Shown here in pieces: positions 27,422 through 35,498 of a stretch of 64,000 nucleotides of DNA; within the stretch, counting starts at the first letter, position 1; each line of letters starts with the position of its first letter. This stretch comes from an uncultured Lachnospiraceae bacterium (GTDB taxonomy: Bacteria; Bacillota; Clostridia; Lachnospirales; Lachnospiraceae): positions 20,854-84,853 of the forward strand of contig CAKSBI010000005.1 of the NCBI GenBank assembly GCA_934437985.1. The letters run 5' to 3'. Both the position numbers and the translations under genes were made by a program. The notes under the pieces are model-generated. The model searched no databases. It was not told the DNA's origin and saw only the letters and a list, made by a program, of their open reading frames with translations.

Positions 27422-27941
27422 ACTTCATACCTCCCTCCTGAAGCCCGCCGGCTTCTTTTTCAAGTTCCTCCTTAAGCCTGCTCCTGGCCCTGGTCAGGCG
27501 GCTTCTGACAGTGGACTTTGGCACATGAAGCTCCTTTGCAATCTCGCTGCTGTCATAGCCAAGATAATAATACATATACACGGGTATCTTATATTTGTCA
27601 GGAAGCTTCATTATCATCTCAAGCATTGTATCATGTTCATACTCTGCCGAAGGCTGTATATGGTCATAATCCTCTATACTCTCCCTCTTGCGCCACCAGC
27701 TTTTTAACTGGTCCTTGCATACATTACCTGCTGTAACAATAAGCCACGCCCTGATCTTCTTTGCACTCACTACCGGGTCTGCATCTGCAAATGCGTCCTT
27801 CTTGCTGCCACTATATTTCATATATCTGAGAAATGTCTCCTGCAGCGCATCCTCTGCCTCCGCATTATTCCTCATATAAGCAAGACAAATATGCCACACG
27901 GTATTAAATTCCCGCTCATAAATTGCTCTTGTATCCTCCAA
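27411..27941 (-). CDS. ECF-type RNA polymerase sigma factor
   Basis: 176 residues with region 2 (NTVWHICLAYMRNNAEAEDALQETFLRYM), the region 2.3/2.4 segment (IRAWLIVTAGNVCKDQLKSW) and the region 4 helix-turn-helix (YYLGYDSSEIAKELHVPKSTV, then SRLTRARSRLKEEL). The start is TTG at 27941, about 7 nt after GGGGGAG; no ATG is suitably placed. It heads the operon with the Asn-rich membrane protein, MoxR, DUF58 and transglutaminase genes and probably controls envelope functions. It lies 76 nt after the rRNA methyltransferase gene. Confidence 0.9.
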   Translation of the reverse strand: MEDTRAIYEREFNTVWHICLAYMRNNAEAEDALQETFLRYMKYSGSKKDAFADADPVVSAKKIRAWLIVTAGNVCKDQLKSWWRKRESIEDYDHIQPSAEYEHDTMLEMIMKLPDKYKIPVYMYYYLGYDSSEIAKELHVPKSTVRSRLTRARSRLKEELEKEAGGLQEGGMKYEH

Positions 27942-27966
27942 TACGGCTCTCCCCCTTTATCACTTG

Positions 27967-27995
27967 TCTATATAATAAACGATACAGGATGGCAA
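27967..27995 (-). promoter_or_regulatory. predicted promoter of the sigma-MoxR-transglutaminase operon
   Basis: Minus strand TTGCCA (27995-27990), 17-nt spacer, TATAGA (27972-27967). A housekeeping-type promoter, located between the RsmF-side palindrome and the TTG start. Confidence 0.55.
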
Positions 27996-28012
27996 TACGA
28001 CGCATAATAATA

Positions 28013-28030
28013 GCGCCTTACATAAGGCGC
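28013..28030. terminator. palindrome overlapping the rRNA methyltransferase stop codon
   Basis: GCGCCTTA-CA-TAAGGCGC, 8-bp perfect stem (28013-28020 with 28023-28030). On the minus strand it includes the last codons and TAA of the methyltransferase and is followed by TATTATTAT, so it may be a weak terminator. Confidence 0.5.
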
Positions 28031-29409
28031 CATCCACTATGATACTTATTCTTGAAGCTGCTGCCGGTGCATTTACCCCATCCAAGCGGAAATCCGTCAA
28101 CACACAGCAGCGTCCATCCTTTATATACAGCCTCCTTCTCCGTGAGTATAATAGTCTCACCCTTAAGATATCTGCGTACACGTTCATCATCAGCCGGAAG
28201 CGATACCGTCTTTTTGAACCTGCCCCGCCCGATTGCCATTGCAAGTGACTGGCTTGGTTCAAACCTGCCCTTAAGGCAGTCACCAAGATACAATCCATTG
28301 CGGAGAAACCGCATACCCTTAAGTCCCTGCATACCGTCAGCCATATAAAACAGCCTGTCACCCTGCAGCTCAAGCCTTGTCTCATCTATTTCATAGTCAA
28401 GGTCTTTCGCAAACTCAAAAAAATAATCAAGTGAAGCTGCCTGCTTATGTACCTTCCGGGCTTTCGGCTTCGCCTTTGCCCCAACGGCTTCATTACCAGA
28501 CTTTCTGAACATAGCAAGGAAATGCCCTTCACCGTTCATTCTGTGCGGCCAGATGCGGACACACTTTTTCAGATTCTCATTGCCGGTCGTTCCCCACTCA
28601 GGCCTTCCACAGTCAAAGCCCCCGTAACCCTCCATATCAACAAGCTCCATGTCAGGACAATTCCCAAGCAGGAATTCTACCGCCTGCTCATCCTCTTCCG
28701 GGGAAAATGTACAGGTCGAATAAAGCATATATCCACCGGGCTTAAGCATCCTGACCGCCGGAATTATAATCTCACGCTGAAGCTTCGCATAAAATTCCAC
28801 ACCATTATGCTCATAAGCCCTCATAACCGCAGGATCTTTTCTGAACATTCCTTCACCCGAACATGGCGCATCCATTAGAATCTTGTCAAAGAATCCTTCA
28901 AAATATCCTGACAGCCTGTCCGGGGTTTCACTAACTACAAATGTATTACCAATTCCAAACAGTTCGATATTTTTCAGCAATGCCCTGGCTCTTGATGCAC
29001 TTACATCATTGGCAACTAAAACACCTTTGCCCTTAAGCCTGGCACCAAGCTCGGTAGCCTTACCGCCAGGTGCTGCACACAGATCAAGCACCGCATCACC
29101 AGGTTCTACAGGAAGTCTTGAAGCAGGTGTCATCGCACTGGGCTCCTGCAGATAATACAGACCGGCATGGTAATACGGATGCTTGGCAGGCTGTACCTCA
29201 TCACCGTTATAATAATATCCATTAGGTATCCACGGAATCTTCTTAATCTCAAACGGACAAATCTTCTCAAACTCCCCACAGGTTATCTTAGAGGTGTTAA
29301 CCCTCATCCCATACAAACGTGCATCATCATAGCTTGCAAGAAAATCCGCATATTCCTTATCCCCAAGCAGCTCCTTCATCCTGGCCGCAAAATGTGCAGG
29401 TATATTCAT
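28018..29409 (-). CDS. RsmF/NOL1-NOP2-Sun family rRNA cytosine-C5 methyltransferase
   Basis: SAM-dependent m5C RNA methyltransferase of 463 residues, close to RsmF. The SAM-binding motif is LDLCAAPGGKATELGARL (about 108-125). The two catalytic cysteines are Cys183 in DAPCSGEGMF and nucleophile Cys233 in YSTCTFSPEEDE. The C-terminal third (about 300-463) contains the RsmF-type extra domains (RLELQGDRLFYMADGM, then RNGLYLGDCLKGRFEPS) that bind RNA. Likely target is 16S rRNA; the exact base cannot be read from sequence. No AGGAGG-like site is obvious; AAAGGAT is the nearest. Confidence 0.92.
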   Translation of the reverse strand: MNIPAHFAARMKELLGDKEYADFLASYDDARLYGMRVNTSKITCGEFEKICPFEIKKIPWIPNGYYYNGDEVQPAKHPYYHAGLYYLQEPSAMTPASRLPVEPGDAVLDLCAAPGGKATELGARLKGKGVLVANDVSASRARALLKNIELFGIGNTFVVSETPDRLSGYFEGFFDKILMDAPCSGEGMFRKDPAVMRAYEHNGVEFYAKLQREIIIPAVRMLKPGGYMLYSTCTFSPEEDEQAVEFLLGNCPDMELVDMEGYGGFDCGRPEWGTTGNENLKKCVRIWPHRMNGEGHFLAMFRKSGNEAVGAKAKPKARKVHKQAASLDYFFEFAKDLDYEIDETRLELQGDRLFYMADGMQGLKGMRFLRNGLYLGDCLKGRFEPSQSLAMAIGRGRFKKTVSLPADDERVRRYLKGETIILTEKEAVYKGWTLLCVDGFPLGWGKCTGSSFKNKYHSGWRLM

Positions 29410-29486
29410 AAAACCAATTATCCTTTCAGCAAATCAATCAATAAAGCAAATAATAAATAAACTATCAACCGGTAACCCCACGGCTT

Positions 29487-30605
29487 CTACTTAAGATTCT
29501 CCGGGTTCAGGCACTCCAGTTCAGGGATTACGAATAACCCATCCTTTCTGACCAGGACATCATCAAAATAAATCTCGCCTCCGCCATATTCAGGGGTCAT
29601 GATCAGTACAAGATCCCAGTGAACCGAGGATTCATTTCCATTAGGCGCCTCATCATATGCGTTACCCGGCGTAAAATGAATCGAACCCATTATTTTCTCG
29701 TCAAACAATATATCCTTCATCGGACTGGTTACATAAGGATTAACACCTATCGCAAATTCACCAACATATCTTGCCCCGGCATCGGTATCAAGTATCTCAT
29801 TCAGCTTGTCAGTATGGTTGGCAGCCGCATTTACAATCTTACCATTAACAAATTCAAGACGTACATCCTCAAAGGTTATGCCCTGATATAATGATGGTGT
29901 ATTGTAACATATAACGCCATTAACCGAATCTCTGACAGGCGCCGTGAATACCTCCCCATCCGGAATATTCATCCTTCCGGCACATGGTATAGCAGGAATA
30001 TCCTTAATTGAAAATGTAATATCGGTTCCGCTGCCACTCGTCAGCCTTACCTTATCAGTCCTGTCCATAAGCCTGCGAAGCGGTTCCATAGCCTTTTCCA
30101 TCTTACTGTAATCAAGGTTACATACATTAAAATAAAAGTCTTCAAATGCATCAACACTTGTATCGGACAGCTGTGCCATTGCCGCATTCGGATATCTGAG
30201 TACTACCCAGCGTGTCTTCTTTACACGGATATCAGTATGCACAGGCTTTCTGTAGATAAGCTCATACATCTGCATCTTATCAGCCGGGACATCTGACAGC
30301 TCAGCAACATTTTCTGTTCCTCGTATTGCAACATAACAGTCCATCCGTTCCATCTCCCGGCAGTCACGCTCTGCCATAAGTTCAAGCTGCTCCTTTGTAC
30401 ACCCAAGAAGCATCTCCCTTAAAACCCTCTGGCTTGTATAATGTGGGAATGCCATTCCACCGGCATTATACACCTCTTTAATAATCTGCCTTGCAAGCGG
30501 CTCCGTATCTGCCCCGATATAATCTACATATACTTTGTCACCGGCGCCAACCTCCATAGAATAATTAACAAGATTCTTTGCCAGCTTTACAATTCTCTCA
30601 TCCAT
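29487..30605 (-). CDS. M29 family aminopeptidase
   Basis: Metal-dependent aminopeptidase of the AmpS/PepS/aminopeptidase T type, 372 residues, which is slightly shorter than the usual about 410. The predicted metal ligands are all present: Glu218 (IPDGEVF), Glu283 (VGEFAIGVNP), His310 (GSIHFTPGNAY), His329 and Asp331 (ESSVHWDLVLIM). Cytosolic; releases N-terminal residues from peptides, probably in peptide catabolism. RBS GGAGG. It stands between the rRNA methyltransferase and a large exported protein on the same strand; a perfect palindrome lies 42 nt upstream. Confidence 0.93.
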   Translation of the reverse strand: MDERIVKLAKNLVNYSMEVGAGDKVYVDYIGADTEPLARQIIKEVYNAGGMAFPHYTSQRVLREMLLGCTKEQLELMAERDCREMERMDCYVAIRGTENVAELSDVPADKMQMYELIYRKPVHTDIRVKKTRWVVLRYPNAAMAQLSDTSVDAFEDFYFNVCNLDYSKMEKAMEPLRRLMDRTDKVRLTSGSGTDITFSIKDIPAIPCAGRMNIPDGEVFTAPVRDSVNGVICYNTPSLYQGITFEDVRLEFVNGKIVNAAANHTDKLNEILDTDAGARYVGEFAIGVNPYVTSPMKDILFDEKIMGSIHFTPGNAYDEAPNGNESSVHWDLVLIMTPEYGGGEIYFDDVLVRKDGLFVIPELECLNPENLK

Positions 30606-30646
30606 AATAACTCCTCCATACTAACATACTAATTATCATCCATCAT

Positions 30647-30670
30647 GTATTGTTAAAATCTTAACAATAC
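30647..30670. promoter_or_regulatory. perfect 10-bp palindrome upstream of the M29 peptidase
   Basis: GTATTGTTAA-AATC-TTAACAATAC. It lies between the stop of the 843-residue exported protein and the peptidase start. No T-run follows, so an operator is as likely as a terminator. Confidence 0.45.
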
Positions 30671-30684
30671 GGCTATACCATCAG

Positions 30685-33216
30685 TTACCTTGCAACACTT
30701 ATAAATACATTGCCTGCACTGCCAAACATACTGTCTGCAGCCGTATGAAGCATCGTCTGTGAAGCACCGGTCACAGGATCATATATAGTAACAGAATTAG
30801 CTGTATATGCAGTAATAATAACTGCATGGTTATCATCAAGCATGCCTATCACCGGTCTGTCACCGCTTACATAATATAACACCTCGTCAAAGCTGCAGCC
30901 TGTCAGATTAACTGCATTATCAGTATATTTTCCAAGAATATCAAGGATAGATTCATCCCTTCCCTTGATATCTTTTATGTCAGCAGAAACATGTACTGCC
31001 CCAAGAAGCATATATGCACATGCCTCCATACTATTAATATCAGATGATGCTTTAATATTCTCAATACCTGCAATTATATGCGAATTGTATCTTCCTCCAC
31101 GCTCCCATATAAGCTGGTTATTATTGTCTATTACGACACCCTGCTCAGCATCGGCATACACGATAGCATCGGCTGGTGATGTATATGCTGCCTTAATGTC
31201 ACCCTTTGCATATACATAATACCTTATATCAGTTCCTGTATCCTCAAGATATATCGGGTGCTCCTGCGTCACATAATAATTATTGGTAACAGTGTATTCA
31301 GGAACGCCAGGCATTTTAAATGATGCCGGAAGGTCAATATACCACTCCGTAAGTGCCTTCCTGGTTACACGCGAAGTAAGCTTGACAGCGCCGGACTGTG
31401 CCTGGATCCTGTTAAGGATATTATCCCCCGAAACCTTGCGGTATACTCCATTTTTCTTCTTACATATGTCCATATACACTACATTACCGTCAACCTTTGC
31501 ATTAACGATATAGCAGCCCTTTTTCTTATAAGACTTAACAACACTGCCATCTGCACCGACTATATTAATATTCCTAAGGGCATATATCTTCTGTCCTTCA
31601 GCAGTAGTACCGACATCCTTATCCCTGCCGGTTCCATATACTACATTGGAACCGATAACACCCGTCAGCTGTACATATTCTCCCTCACCCGCATTAATGC
31701 TGACCTTGGAACCTGAATCCATATTAAGGATACATATCTCTCTTGCAAGACCATCCTCTGATGGTGTCTCCCACACATAAGAATTAATATCCTTTATAAC
31801 CATATAATCATCCTCACCAAGCCCATTTACAATACATGTAAGCCTGTCCGCAGTTATACTATAGGAATATATACTGTTGTTAATTGAAAAATAAAATACA
31901 TTACCCGAATTAATGTAACAATACTTTTCAAATTCCTGTTTTAATATCTGGTATGTCATATTAAACGGAATATACAGAAGCTCCGAAGTAACATTGTCCG
32001 ACATACTGTATTGGTACAGGACTACGGCAACCTTTCCCTCATATGAACCATGCGCAATATATCCATATACGGCAAAGCACAGATTACCTTCTTCATCTAT
32101 CGAAAGAATATGGGTATCCTGCTGCCTGTACAGCTTATGTTCATAGTCATCGTCATTAATATACTGGGAGTAAATCTTATTAATCTTATTTTCCATAAGG
32201 TCATATGTGTACAGATTGCCTCCCCGGGTAAATGCAGCTCTTGTATTGGCATTATTGGAAACAAGCTCAATATCCTTCGTCTGGCTTATGCCAAGCTTGA
32301 GCTGGCTCTTCTTCACACTCGTCAGTGATACGTCATATTCAGCTTCTGTCTCACGCTCAAACCACAAAAGGTACGACCGTCCGGCTGTATATTTTACACG
32401 ATAATACTCTTTTACGTAAAATGTTTCTATTCCTGTCGGCATCTTAATCCTTGCATAATATGCCAGTGAAACAGCTGCTGTCTCCATATTATATTCCTTC
32501 ACAACCGGAATGATATCGGTAAGGATTACCGGTTCAAAACTTCCCCAGGTAATGTTCTCGTAGCTGGAGTTAAGATCAACAAACGCAAGTGATGAGTTAT
32601 CTGCAGCAGGGTCAGGCTCAATATATGATGTCAGCTTTTCATCCTTAGCAATAGTCATATTGTGGATATCGTTAACAAAGTCAAGCTTCTCACTAAAATT
32701 GCTGTCCTCAGCATAATACTTAAGTCTCGTATAATATCCAATCTTCTTACTGACATCCGTAACCAGAATCATCTTAAGTGTATATTCAGTACTCGGCTTA
32801 AAATTAACATCAAACTTAAGCTTAGCTGACTTGTGCTCATCTTTTCCTATCTCAAACGCACTGACTGCACCCGAATCAATAAGCTCATTAGTCGTTACAA
32901 GCCTTACCTCGTAATTCAGCTTATTAACAGGCGTACTAAATTCATCAATATTGACCGTAACAGACTTACTCTCATCTAACGGAGTAATAGACTCCCTTAT
33001 CGAACTGGCAGCCATATTACCACTGTAACCATACAGCCTGTTGATCCGGTGGCTCTGCGAGTTTATCTCTATAATTGGAAATGACTCACCTGTCTGGGAT
33101 ACAACCTCGTCAGAATCCCCGCCAATCTTAACCTCTTTTATATTATAGCTGAACCCAAGCAGTGCCACGACAAATATTATTATGAGTCCAAGTAACTTGT
33201 ATATATGTTTAAGCAT
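30685..33216 (-). CDS. exported protein with C-terminal C39-like peptidase fold
   Basis: 843 residues with an N-terminal membrane anchor or signal (LLGLIIIFVVALLGFSY, 8-24). Then come beta-rich domains: an Ig/Fn3-like part (about 90-170) and a probable beta-propeller part (about 310-600: YDLMENKINKIYSQY, SIDEEGNLCFAVYGYIA). The last about 150 residues look like a papain-like C39-type unit: SMEACAYMLLGAV with a possible Cys, then GDRPVIGMLDDNHAVIITAYTANSVTIYDP, matching the His and Asp segments. Whether it is an active protease is unsure because the Cys motif is not the usual CGPA. Extracellular; function unknown. Confidence 0.75.
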   Translation of the reverse strand: MLKHIYKLLGLIIIFVVALLGFSYNIKEVKIGGDSDEVVSQTGESFPIIEINSQSHRINRLYGYSGNMAASSIRESITPLDESKSVTVNIDEFSTPVNKLNYEVRLVTTNELIDSGAVSAFEIGKDEHKSAKLKFDVNFKPSTEYTLKMILVTDVSKKIGYYTRLKYYAEDSNFSEKLDFVNDIHNMTIAKDEKLTSYIEPDPAADNSSLAFVDLNSSYENITWGSFEPVILTDIIPVVKEYNMETAAVSLAYYARIKMPTGIETFYVKEYYRVKYTAGRSYLLWFERETEAEYDVSLTSVKKSQLKLGISQTKDIELVSNNANTRAAFTRGGNLYTYDLMENKINKIYSQYINDDDYEHKLYRQQDTHILSIDEEGNLCFAVYGYIAHGSYEGKVAVVLYQYSMSDNVTSELLYIPFNMTYQILKQEFEKYCYINSGNVFYFSINNSIYSYSITADRLTCIVNGLGEDDYMVIKDINSYVWETPSEDGLAREICILNMDSGSKVSINAGEGEYVQLTGVIGSNVVYGTGRDKDVGTTAEGQKIYALRNINIVGADGSVVKSYKKKGCYIVNAKVDGNVVYMDICKKKNGVYRKVSGDNILNRIQAQSGAVKLTSRVTRKALTEWYIDLPASFKMPGVPEYTVTNNYYVTQEHPIYLEDTGTDIRYYVYAKGDIKAAYTSPADAIVYADAEQGVVIDNNNQLIWERGGRYNSHIIAGIENIKASSDINSMEACAYMLLGAVHVSADIKDIKGRDESILDILGKYTDNAVNLTGCSFDEVLYYVSGDRPVIGMLDDNHAVIITAYTANSVTIYDPVTGASQTMLHTAADSMFGSAGNVFISVAR

Positions 33217-33301
33217 ACAGACCGCTCCTATACTTACTGTATTATTATATCTTTAATTATTGGTATATCTTACTTATTTTATATGCTACTGATAAAAAAA
33301 A

Positions 33302-33341
33302 CAAGGTACAACCACGAAATAAATAGTTATTTCTCCCCTTG
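33302..33341 (-). terminator. minus-strand terminator-like hairpin with T-run
   Basis: Minus strand: CAAGG (33341-33337) pairs with CCTTG (33306-33302) around an inner GAAATAA/TTATTTC stem, followed by eight T. It points toward the 843-residue gene and overlaps the plus-strand -35, so it may insulate the two divergent units. Confidence 0.6.
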
Positions 33342-33367
33342 CTTTTCCCGTATTATACAATTATAAT
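33339..33367 (+). promoter_or_regulatory. predicted promoter of the Asp-rich protein gene
   Basis: TTGCTT (33339-33344), 17-nt spacer, TATAAT (33362-33367). A TGGAA-TTAACG-TTCCA inverted repeat (33373-33388) overlaps the predicted start site and could be an operator. Confidence 0.55.
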
Positions 33368-33415
33368 AAAAATGGAATTAACGTTCCATAATATATGCAG
33401 GAAGGGAGTTTTACT

Positions 33416-33646
33416 ATGAAAAAGTTTTTAAAGGTTTTGACCGGCGTGGCTGCAGCAGCTGCTGTTATTGGCGGAGGAATATATCTGGCTAAGAAGTACC
33501 TTTTTGACGATTACTATGATGATTTTGATGATGATGACGATTTTGATGATTTTGACGACTTCGATGACTTTGATGATGAAGATGATGAGATCCAGGTCGA
33601 TCTCCAGGCTGTCGAAGATGATGACACAGAATCTGATGCCGAATAA
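33416..33646 (+). CDS. small Asp-rich protein with N-terminal hydrophobic helix
   Basis: 76 residues: a Lys start and hydrophobic/Ala helix (KFLKVLTGVAAAAAVIGGGIYL, 3-24), then Lys-Lys and an extremely acidic part with FDD repeats (DDFDDFDDFDD) to the end. ATG at 33416 follows AAGGGAG; the longer frame has no site. I know no function. The helix could anchor it in the membrane with the acidic tail inside (positive KK next to the helix favours cytosol), where it could bind divalent cations or basic proteins. Monocistronic, between its own promoter and a bidirectional terminator. Confidence 0.8.
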   Translation: MKKFLKVLTGVAAAAAVIGGGIYLAKKYLFDDYYDDFDDDDDFDDFDDFDDFDDEDDEIQVDLQAVEDDDTESDAE

Positions 33647-33700
33647 GTCTGATATATTACATTGGCAGTATCTTAATTCTGCCGGTACAAACGTATATTT

Positions 33701-33735
33701 AAAGGCTGTCTGCCTGTAATGGCAGAACAGCCTTT
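33701..33735. terminator. bidirectional terminator
   Basis: AAAGGCTGT-C-TGCC hairpin with GGCA-G-ACAGCCTTT and a 6-nt loop, one bulge, between convergent genes ending at 33646 and 33767. T-rich on the plus side and A-rich before the stem. Confidence 0.8.
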
Positions 33736-33766
33736 ATCTTTCTTCTTGTAAAGCAATACAACAGGG

Positions 33767-34867
33767 CTATTGTCTGATCGTATCCATGTATATATTTTCA
33801 TTATTTTCATCTGTTGTATATACATATACAAATTTTTTATCATTGATATACCTGAAGTCCAACGCCCTTCCCGCCAGGTTGGATAATCCTGTATTCCCTG
33901 CATCGCACACTTTTTCAAACTTTTTACCAAGTGACGTGCATTTATATATTCCTGTCCTTGTTGCAACATACACTTTTCCATTATTTACGCACATGCTGTT
34001 TTCCTCTTCAAAAAATAAATTCATAGCAGAACCGTAATATTTTGTATAACGTTTTATATAGCTTGAATAATCAATTTTGTTAACCCTTTTTCCTGAATAA
34101 TCATATACTACTACTGCCCTTTTACGGTTATCAGTAACATCCAGCTTACCCTTAACCTTTTTTTTGCAATCACCCGACTGTTCAACAAAGTATACATAAC
34201 GTCCGTCAATCTGCGGATTTCTCAACGCAAATCCATTCTCTCCTTTTGAATACTTTTCAAGTATGCTGTTGCTGACTATCTTATTCTTGCCCATGTCATA
34301 TACCGCACATGAATATGCAAGCTTAATCCATTTAGGGGAATCATCTAAATAAACAGTTGCAACCATAATTATAATGGCCTTGTTCCCAAATCTCCCAACG
34401 TTAACCACGGTCCCGGGTCTTATATTATTCTTACGAAATACGGAATTCAGCTTCTTAAGCTTAATTTTGAATACATTTTTACCTCTTGCATCATCATATA
34501 CGAGATAACCCTTGTCTTTTTCAGTAGATTGTGTTGTGTAAAATACTCCGTCACGCTCTTTATCACTCCATATATATGGCTCATCTATCGAACCGCTACC
34601 TGACATACTTGTATATCCCTTTGACGTCTTTTTGTTTTTATCTATATATTTCTTTTTATACCAATTTTTTTCTATGGATTTACTAAATGTATAGTCAAGA
34701 CTATAGTAAAACAGATCATTATGGCTGTCAGTTTCAATATACTGGCTTGGCAGTTCCCTGTTTTGTTTTGCGGAAACATGCACTCTTCCCATTAAACCTT
34801 GTATACTTATTACCGCCGCTATCATTGTCATGCAGACTAATATTAATTTTAAATATTTATTCTTCAT
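33767..34867 (-). CDS. secreted protein, possible beta-propeller, function unknown
   Basis: 366 residues with a signal peptide (YLKLILVCMTMIAAVISIQG, 5-24) and a mature part made of repeating beta patterns: GVFYTTQSTEKDKGYLVYDD, DGRYVYFVEQSGDC, NNGKVYVATRTGIYKC and DKKFVYVYTTDENNENIY, spaced as in DUF5050/TolB-like propellers. No catalytic motif seen. ATG at 34867 after GAGGG; twenty more codons are open upstream without a site. Two 16-bp tandem repeats lie just upstream (34880-34911). Confidence 0.7.
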   Translation of the reverse strand: MKNKYLKLILVCMTMIAAVISIQGLMGRVHVSAKQNRELPSQYIETDSHNDLFYYSLDYTFSKSIEKNWYKKKYIDKNKKTSKGYTSMSGSGSIDEPYIWSDKERDGVFYTTQSTEKDKGYLVYDDARGKNVFKIKLKKLNSVFRKNNIRPGTVVNVGRFGNKAIIIMVATVYLDDSPKWIKLAYSCAVYDMGKNKIVSNSILEKYSKGENGFALRNPQIDGRYVYFVEQSGDCKKKVKGKLDVTDNRKRAVVVYDYSGKRVNKIDYSSYIKRYTKYYGSAMNLFFEEENSMCVNNGKVYVATRTGIYKCTSLGKKFEKVCDAGNTGLSNLAGRALDFRYINDKKFVYVYTTDENNENIYMDTIRQ

Positions 34868-34879
34868 TATTGTCCCTCT

Positions 34880-34911
34880 CTGTATATGTATTTTTCTGTA
34901 TATGTATTTTA
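34880..34911. repeat. 16-bp tandem repeat upstream of a secreted protein gene
   Basis: Two copies of ctgtatatgtattttt (plus strand), second with one change at its end, within 45 nt of the ATG at 34867. Confidence 0.8.
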
Positions 34912-35015
34912 TAATAGCAACATACATATATTATGTCAATATCTGTTTGTAGTTGCTAATTGTCGCCAAATTATTCTCTTAAAACATACATTATAAATAT
35001 TTCAGCTTTTAGTTA

Positions 35016-35044
35016 TTGACATATGTCAGCAATTATTATATACT
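35016..35044 (+). promoter_or_regulatory. promoter of the DUF134 operon with overlapping palindromic operator
   Basis: TTGACA (35016-35021), 17-nt spacer, TATACT (35039-35044). The -35 is embedded in a perfect palindrome TGACATATGTCA (35017-35028), a good operator candidate. Downstream the leader holds a CCCCAC/GTGGGG hairpin (about 35064-35105). Confidence 0.65.
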
Positions 35045-35126
35045 GTAACCACAATCAAATTACCCCACGGCAGGCCTGCATCATGGCCCGTTGTCTCAGT
35101 GGGGCTTAATGTAAAGGAGAATCCAC

Positions 35127-35495
35127 ATGGCAAGACCGGTTAAGCGCAGATATGTATGTAACACCCCCGAATACGCATCATTTTCACCTGACAATATCAA
35201 CCAGGATGATGCTGTTATATTATCAGTCGATGAATATGAAGTGTTCCGGCTGCTTGATTATGAACAGATTACGCAGAGGGAATGTGCATTTCAGATGAAA
35301 GTGGCACGGACAACGGTTACAGACATATACAATCAGGCAAGGCAAAAGCTTGCGGACGCACTGGTGAATGGTAAAAGGCTCATTATTGATGGGGGCAGTT
35401 ATGACCTTTGTGAACGGCGCAATAATTGCGTTGGATTCAGGGAATGTTTTGAAGCCAAGTATCAATATGGAACAGAAGACCGGAAGGAGGACTAG
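35127..35495 (+). CDS. DUF134 family DNA-binding protein
   Basis: 122 residues. MARPVKRRYVC is the typical start of DUF134/UPF0251 proteins. ILSVDEYEVFRLLDYEQITQ and ECAFQMKVARTTVTDIYNQAR form a sigma-region-4-like helix-turn-helix. Two Cys patches (ERRNNCVGFRECF) near the C-terminus may bind metal. Probably a transcription regulator; it may control its own promoter through the palindrome at 35017-35028. RBS AAAGGAGA. First gene of a three-gene operon with the deleted lactate dehydrogenase and the thioesterase. Confidence 0.88.
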   Translation: MARPVKRRYVCNTPEYASFSPDNINQDDAVILSVDEYEVFRLLDYEQITQRECAFQMKVARTTVTDIYNQARQKLADALVNGKRLIIDGGSYDLCERRNNCVGFRECFEAKYQYGTEDRKED

Positions 35496-35498
35496 ACT

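Noticed and set aside
33468..33719. Second frame rich in Met/Ile/Leu over the Asp-rich gene
   Set aside because: Shadow of the GAT/GAC repeats in another frame; the Asp-rich frame has the ribosome site and signal-like start.
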